DNA of 64,000 nucleotides from JACCTH01 sp036556085 (GTDB lineage Bacteria; Actinomycetota; Acidimicrobiia; Spongiisociales; ZC4RG35): the NCBI GenBank assembly GCA_036556085.1, contig DATBKE010000123.1:9014-73013 (forward strand), written 5' to 3'. The position numbers and the translations under genes were made by a program. Shown here in pieces: positions 60,401 to 64,000 of this stretch (the stretch's first letter is position 1; every line of letters starts with the position of its first letter). Under the pieces are notes generated by a model, which was given only the letters and a program-made list of their open reading frames with translations, was not told where the DNA came from and did not search any database.

Positions 60401-61228
60401 TTAGGCGCCGACCTCTGCCAGTGCCTCCTCGATCTCGCCCTCTCCGAGCGCTCCCTCGAAACGAGAGGACACCGTGCCCTGGCTATCCATAACGAACACC
60501 CATGGTTCGCTCGGCAGCCCCCAGGCAGACACGGCTCCGCTGATCCGGAGGTCCTCGAACGTCTCGGCATCGAGATTCTCGTAGATCTCGACATGTAGAT
60601 AGTTGGCGTCGGGATGCTGGTCAGCCACGGCCTCGACCTGGTCGAGCATGGGACCGCAGGTCTGGCTGGTGCAGAAGGCGGGGCTAGCAAAGACGACGAC
60701 GGTTGGACGACCGTTGGTGAGCGCCTGATCGAGAGACAGCTCATAAAAGGAAGGGTCGGGATCGGGGTCCGAGCTGATCTCGCTTAGTTCGTGTTCGGCT
60801 GTGGTTCGGGTTTCGATCGAGACCGCCGGATCTCCGATGCCCGGCATCGGATCCCCGCTACCGACGATGAATGAGGCTTGCATCGATTCGGTCATCCCCT
60901 GCGGGCGTAGCTTCACCCACCATGTGCCTTCTTGGTCGAAGGTGTCGCGGATCAGGTAGATACCGACCCGGTCCGGAACCGTCCAGAGGAACTCGGTGGA
61001 AACTTCTCGCTCCGTGCTGTCGGGGGCGATGAGAACGCCGCTGGTCTCGAGGTCGGGACTGGCCAGGAAGGCCGCGGTTTCGGAGTCAACCAGGCCGACC
61101 AGCAGCCGCTGCGGTTCGCCGACGTCGAAGGTCCCGGGAGCATTCGCAACCACGGCCAGCGGAGCGGGTCCGCGGCTGCAGGCGGCCAGGGCGGCGACAA
61201 AGAGGAAAAAGGCGAGCGTCCGACGCAT
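60401..61228 (-). CDS. Thioredoxin-fold lipoprotein, likely oxidase-related
   Basis: A 275-residue exported protein with lipobox LAAC at about residue 18. The first domain (25-130) is beta-rich (PDRVGIYLIRDTF, GTWWVKLRP). The second (150-275) is thioredoxin-like, with VVVFASPAFCTSQTCGPMLD. The two Cys are separated by four residues (C-x4-C), unlike the CxxC of thioredoxin and the CxxxC of SCO. It lies 46 bases upstream of ctaC, so a role in delivering copper or reducing thiols for the oxidase is likely. Confidence 0.75.
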   Translation of the reverse strand: MRRTLAFFLFVAALAACSRGPAPLAVVANAPGTFDVGEPQRLLVGLVDSETAAFLASPDLETSGVLIAPDSTEREVSTEFLWTVPDRVGIYLIRDTFDQEGTWWVKLRPQGMTESMQASFIVGSGDPMPGIGDPAVSIETRTTAEHELSEISSDPDPDPSFYELSLDQALTNGRPTVVVFASPAFCTSQTCGPMLDQVEAVADQHPDANYLHVEIYENLDAETFEDLRISGAVSAWGLPSEPWVFVMDSQGTVSSRFEGALGEGEIEEALAEVGA

Positions 61229-61248
61229 GCGACTCGCAGGCTACGTTT

Positions 61249-61289
61249 TGTGAGGATTTACGCGGCCTGGGGCCGCGCAAATCCTCACA
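61249..61289. terminator. Long perfect inverted repeat, possible terminator
   Basis: TGTGAGGATTT (61249-61259) pairs with AAATCCTCACA (61279-61289) and CGCGGCC (61261-61267) with GGCCGCG (61271-61277), with one mismatch (A/C) and a TGG loop: 18 base pairs. There is no U-run on either strand, as is common in actinobacterial terminators. It lies in the 73-base gap between the NTF2-like gene and the thioredoxin-fold gene, both read on the minus strand. Confidence 0.55.
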
Positions 61290-61301
61290 GTTCGGGGGCG
61301 A

Positions 61302-61958
61302 CTAGCCGTTGACGGAGCGGTCGTACTCCGCGATGTATCCCTTGAGCTGGGCGAGAGCATCTGGTTCCAAGTTCGGCGACATGACGCCGTCTCGTTCTAC
61401 GTAGACCTGCTCGATGGCACCGGGATGCTCGGTTCCGAGCCAGGTCAGGAATTTCCCGAAGACATTGGTCCCGTAATCGTCGTAGTTGAAGTTGTGGACC
61501 AGCGACGTGATCTGCCCTTCCTCGACCAGGAACAGAATGCTTCCTGCGACCGGCGTGTGCCCGACGATCCGGGAGAGATTGGTCTCCAACACGTAGTCGC
61601 AGGTGACGAGTGTTGCCCCCGGTTTGTTGGTGCATTCGAATGGCTCCCACTGAGCGTCGTAGACACGGAGTGCTTCGAAGCCCTGTGCGAGTTCGTTCCG
61701 ATTCATCCTCGGCGCATCGACCAGGGTTGCATCGTCTGCCATCAGGGCCCCGGCTCGCTCGGCGTCGAAGGCGTTGCGGGCCTCCATGTACTCGTTGGCG
61801 ATGTCGATGGGGGACGTCGCTTCGTTGTTCGCCCAGGGCGCCCAGAAGGCGGCGGCGACAGCCATTGCGATCAGACCTCCTACGACGGCCGGCACCCAAC
61901 GCCGCCGGTTCGGGGGTTCGGTTGGGAGCTGCGTGATGGTCTTGGTAGCAGTGGTCAC
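61302..61958 (-). CDS. Membrane-anchored NTF2-like protein, paralogue A
   Basis: A 218-residue protein from GTG 61958, which follows GAAGGAGAC. One membrane helix (WVPAVVGGLIAMAVAAAFW) at about 21-40; then an extracytoplasmic SnoaL/NTF2-like domain (IANEYMEARNAFDAERAGAL, LVTCDYVLETNLSRI; cited in part). Roughly 40-50 percent of positions match the next protein by eye. It lacks the cytoplasmic N-terminal part found in that paralogue, so it may be a modulator rather than an anti-sigma factor. Possibly part of the ECF operon. Confidence 0.7.
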   Translation of the reverse strand: MTTATKTITQLPTEPPNRRRWVPAVVGGLIAMAVAAAFWAPWANNEATSPIDIANEYMEARNAFDAERAGALMADDATLVDAPRMNRNELAQGFEALRVYDAQWEPFECTNKPGATLVTCDYVLETNLSRIVGHTPVAGSILFLVEEGQITSLVHNFNYDDYGTNVFGKFLTWLGTEHPGAIEQVYVERDGVMSPNLEPDALAQLKGYIAEYDRSVNG

Positions 61959-62056
61959 TTGAGGGTCTCCTTCTTTGATTGGTTTCCGCTTGGTCCCGGG
62001 ATGGCGGCTATTTGTCCGGCCCCGGCGGATTCCTGACACCGAGTTGAACGGGTGTC

Positions 62057-62830
62057 TCAGCCGTTCAGAAAGCGTTCGTACTCGTCGAGATAGTCGGCGG
62101 CGAGGGCGAGTGACTCCGCCGTGAGGATCTGGGTTTGGACACCGTCCTTCACGACGAAGAGCTGCTCGACGACTCCGGGATGTTGATTGAGCCAATCGAT
62201 GTAGGGCTCGTGGACATTGGGCGCGTAGTCGTCAAAGTTGAAATCGTGCACCAGCCTGCTGATCTGCCCGTCTTCGATGAGGAATTGGATCCGACCCGCC
62301 ACTTGCGGAAAGCCGGCGATCTGCGAGAGCCTCGTGTCCATCAGGTAGTCGCAGTTGACGAAGGTGGCTCCCGGCGCGTTTTCGCACTGGAAGGGTTCGA
62401 GTTGGATTCCGTAGACACGCAAGGCCTCAAAACCCAGGTCGAGTTCGCCTCTTTCCATCCGAGGAACGTCGCTCAATACAGCATCGTCGGCCAACAAGGC
62501 CCTGGCCGCGACGACGTCAAAGGCGTTGCGAGCCTCGATGTAGCGGGAGGCGATGTCGGCTGGCGAGGACAAGATCCGAGCGAGGACGCTCCGGTTCCCC
62601 GTCCAGGGAACGAGCATCGCCACGACGACCATGAGGACCGCTAGGCCGCCGGCCAGAGCCGGCCGCCAAAGTTGTCGGGGACGCGGCTTGGTCTCAGTAG
62701 GCGGTCGCTGCCTCAGAGCCGTGTCAGTGAGGTCGGTCATCGTCCTCCCGCTGAGACTTCTCCCCAAAGCGGCGGGGTCCGGTTCAGGGTTGGCCCGCTT
62801 CAGCGCCTCAAAGGCGGCGTCGTACTTCAT
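62057..62830 (-). CDS. Membrane-anchored NTF2-like protein, paralogue B, putative anti-sigma factor
   Basis: A 257-residue protein. The cytoplasmic N-terminus (FEALKRANPEPDPAAL) resembles that of anti-sigma-like proteins encoded after actinobacterial ECF sigma genes. One helix (ALAGGLAVLMVVVAMLVPW) at about 57-77 is followed by an outside NTF2-like domain (IASRYIEARNAFDVVAARAL; SnoaL-like). It overlaps the ECF sigma gene by four bases. A role as a membrane anti-sigma that senses an external ligand is the most likely reading. Confidence 0.7.
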   Translation of the reverse strand: MKYDAAFEALKRANPEPDPAALGRSLSGRTMTDLTDTALRQRPPTETKPRPRQLWRPALAGGLAVLMVVVAMLVPWTGNRSVLARILSSPADIASRYIEARNAFDVVAARALLADDAVLSDVPRMERGELDLGFEALRVYGIQLEPFQCENAPGATFVNCDYLMDTRLSQIAGFPQVAGRIQFLIEDGQISRLVHDFNFDDYAPNVHEPYIDWLNQHPGVVEQLFVVKDGVQTQILTAESLALAADYLDEYERFLNG

Positions 62831-63369
62831 GATCCGGTTCCTTCTGTCTGGAGAGAGCTGGCGGTCCTCGTGGGATCAAAGACACGGGCATATCTCTTCT
62901 TGGCTCGGTGCAATCTTTGTTCTGCCGCCGAAACCGTGATCCCCAGCGCCTGTGCGATTTCGGGTCCGCTCATCTCTTCCCAAGCCGCCAACATCAGAAT
63001 CTCCCGATCAGTCGAGCGGAGACCCTGCAAGGCCACTAGCGCCTCGTGATCCTCGGTTCGTCGCACAACGACGTCGGCGGGCGGCTCGTGGGTTGTTTGA
63101 GTGAAGATCGTCATGCGGGTGAGCAGTCGTTGTCGGCGCTGCACCGCCCGCCAGCGGTTGGCAAGAACCCCGCGGGCGATGCTGTACAACCAGGGCCGCA
63201 CAGTCGACCAGTCGATTTCGTCCGCTCGCCTCACGGCGATGGCGAAAACATCGGCGGCGACATCCTCGGCCTCGCTGCGACCGACTCGCCGGGCGCAATA
63301 GGCCAACACCTCCTCGTAGTGGTTCGAGAAGGTCTCGGCGAGCCTCGGACCGCTCTGGTCTTGGTTCAT
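62827..63369 (-). CDS. ECF-family RNA polymerase sigma factor
   Basis: A 180-residue protein from ATG 63369 (MNQDQSGP); a start at 63435 would add 22 residues without family similarity. Region 2: VGRSEAEDVAADVFAIAVRR and PWLYSIARGVLANRWR. Region 4: LRSTDREILMLAAWEEMSGPEIAQALGITVSAAEQRLHRAKKR (parts cited). It recruits RNA polymerase to a small regulon. A GACAG-N6-CTGTC repeat (63416-63431) in the upstream gap may be a control site. Confidence 0.9.
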   Translation of the reverse strand: MNQDQSGPRLAETFSNHYEEVLAYCARRVGRSEAEDVAADVFAIAVRRADEIDWSTVRPWLYSIARGVLANRWRAVQRRQRLLTRMTIFTQTTHEPPADVVVRRTEDHEALVALQGLRSTDREILMLAAWEEMSGPEIAQALGITVSAAEQRLHRAKKRYARVFDPTRTASSLQTEGTGS

Positions 63370-63415
63370 ACAGACGGCTGTGATCGGGTTACTTGTCCAC
63401 CGGCCGCTGCATCCT

Positions 63416-63431
63416 GACAGGTAAATCTGTC
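63416..63431. promoter_or_regulatory. Short inverted repeat in the ECF/DUF222 divergent gap
   Basis: GACAG (63416-63420), six bases (gtaaat), CTGTC (63427-63431), between divergent starts at 63369 and 63456. It may be an operator or part of the ECF promoter. No clear ECF -35/-10 pair was found. Confidence 0.3.
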
Positions 63432-63455
63432 CCACCCCTCTTGTACGTTGCGGGT

Positions 63456-64000
63456 ATGGGATTGGGGCAAGTCACCAAGAGCAAGAGCATCGTCATTCCC
63501 CGGCTGGAGGACCCCTCCTCGGCCTCCCCCGACGAGCGCGACGAGCACCTGATGCTGCTCGAGGCCGCCCGCCACGAGATCGATGTCGAGTTCATCAAGA
63601 CCTTGGCCGCGGCCGACTCCGCTGGTGATCACCATTTGAGCGGCCATCCCTCGACCGTCTCCTATCTGAAGGACCGCCTTGGCATCGCCCCCCACCGGGC
63701 CAACCATTACCTGAAGCTGGCCCGAGAGACCCTCTCCCACCCCGCCACCTTCTCCGCCTGGGCCCACCGCCAGATCTCTAGTGACGAGGCCGCCCTCCTC
63801 TTCCGGGCGGCGGTGGCCGACCCCGACCGCTACTCGAAGGCGGAGCCGGTGCTGCTGGAGCTGGTGGGGGAGAGCTTCGAGGAGACGAGGAGGACCCTCG
63901 ACTACTGGCGAAACCGGGTAGACCCCGAGGGAGTCCGTCTCGAGCTCGCAGATCAGCTGCAAAGGAGACACTTTGAGATCTCCCGCCGGGCCAACGGGAT
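63456..64000 (+). CDS. DUF222 (13E12 family) protein, 3' end beyond window
   Basis: ATG 63456 opens a frame that runs uninterrupted to the right edge (181 codons). It shows the DUF222 helical region: STVSYLKDRLGIAPHRANHYLKLARE and ISSDEAALLFRAAVADPDRY (cited in part). Members usually end in an HNH nuclease domain, which would lie outside the window. These genes are often repeated and mobile in actinobacteria. Function in the cell unknown. Confidence 0.8.
   Translation, partial: MGLGQVTKSKSIVIPRLEDPSSASPDERDEHLMLLEAARHEIDVEFIKTLAAADSAGDHHLSGHPSTVSYLKDRLGIAPHRANHYLKLARETLSHPATFSAWAHRQISSDEAALLFRAAVADPDRYSKAEPVLLELVGESFEETRRTLDYWRNRVDPEGVRLELADQLQRRHFEISRRANG

Noticed and set aside
1..64000. 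CRISPR array, prophage, IS element, rRNA or tRNA genes
   Set aside because: No regularly spaced repeats, transposase, integrase, phage genes or RNA gene signatures were seen on reading both strands. A covariance-model search was not possible here.

Overview
The window looks like a high-GC chromosome segment from a deep-branching actinobacterium, with Acidimicrobiia-like lineages the best guess. The reasons are a DUF222/HNH protein of the actinobacterial 13E12 family, a BTAD/AAA/TPR regulator, RsbW/STAS/SpoIIE partner-switching stress modules, an XRE regulator paired with an HBHA-like lysine-tailed protein as in mycobacteria, many GTG/TTG starts and stop/start overlaps, and a caa3-type oxidase whose subunit II carries a fused cytochrome c. 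No rRNA, tRNA, CRISPR array, insertion sequence or prophage was seen, and gene density is very high.

Layout. (1) 1-6.7 kb: an MTA/SAH deaminase-like gene (running off the left edge) head-to-head with mtnA, followed by a BMP-type nucleoside ABC importer. (2) 6.6-7.7 kb: a CREST/ceramidase-like membrane protein coupled to a YgjP-like metallohydrolase. (3) 7.75-14.7 kb: a class III aminotransferase, a beta-ureidopropionase-like amidase and an NMT1/SsuA-type ABC importer with two permeases, probably for pyrimidine or hydantoin-type compounds. (4) 15.3-24 kb: a molybdenum hydroxylase operon of the form II CoxSLM type with MoxR, VWA (CoxE), XdhC and MocA-like maturation genes and an embedded M15 peptidase. 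(5) 24-26.2 kb: a DUF4332 protein, the HBHA-like/XRE pair and a VIT1-like membrane protein. (6) 26.2-34.7 kb: housekeeping genes aroF, tyrA, an M20 hydrolase, glnE, nadE and a PabC-like aminotransferase. (7) 34.7-38.3 kb: a general-stress module with CsbD, a small membrane protein, a STAS protein, a SigB/F-type sigma factor carrying a degenerate kinase-like domain, an RsbW-like kinase and a PP2C phosphatase, with two promoters matching SigB/F consensus. (8) 38.3-46.3 kb: an M23 peptidase, a methyltransferase interrupted by one in-frame UGA that is followed by a bacterial SECIS-like hairpin, mgtE, greA, uvrB, two tiny genes, a 2Fe-2S ferredoxin and an alpha/beta hydrolase. (9) 46.3-54.1 kb: a cupredoxin-like lipoprotein with a polytopic membrane protein, a second STAS/PP2C module and a divergent BTAD regulator. 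(10) 54.1-61.2 kb: the caa3 oxidase cluster (ctaC-D-E-F, ctaG, lipoproteins). (11) 61.3-64 kb: an ECF sigma factor with two paralogous NTF2-like membrane proteins, and the start of a DUF222 protein.

Regions 1, 3 and 4 together read as a nucleoside/nucleobase scavenging and catabolism neighbourhood: purine nucleoside or MTA uptake and salvage, the last steps of reductive pyrimidine breakdown, and a molybdo-hydroxylase that could oxidise purines, other heterocycles or CO. The substrates are inferred, not shown. The most unusual observation is the UGA-containing methyltransferase, a candidate new selenoprotein. Next are the sigma factor with the kinase-like N-terminus and its matching local promoters.
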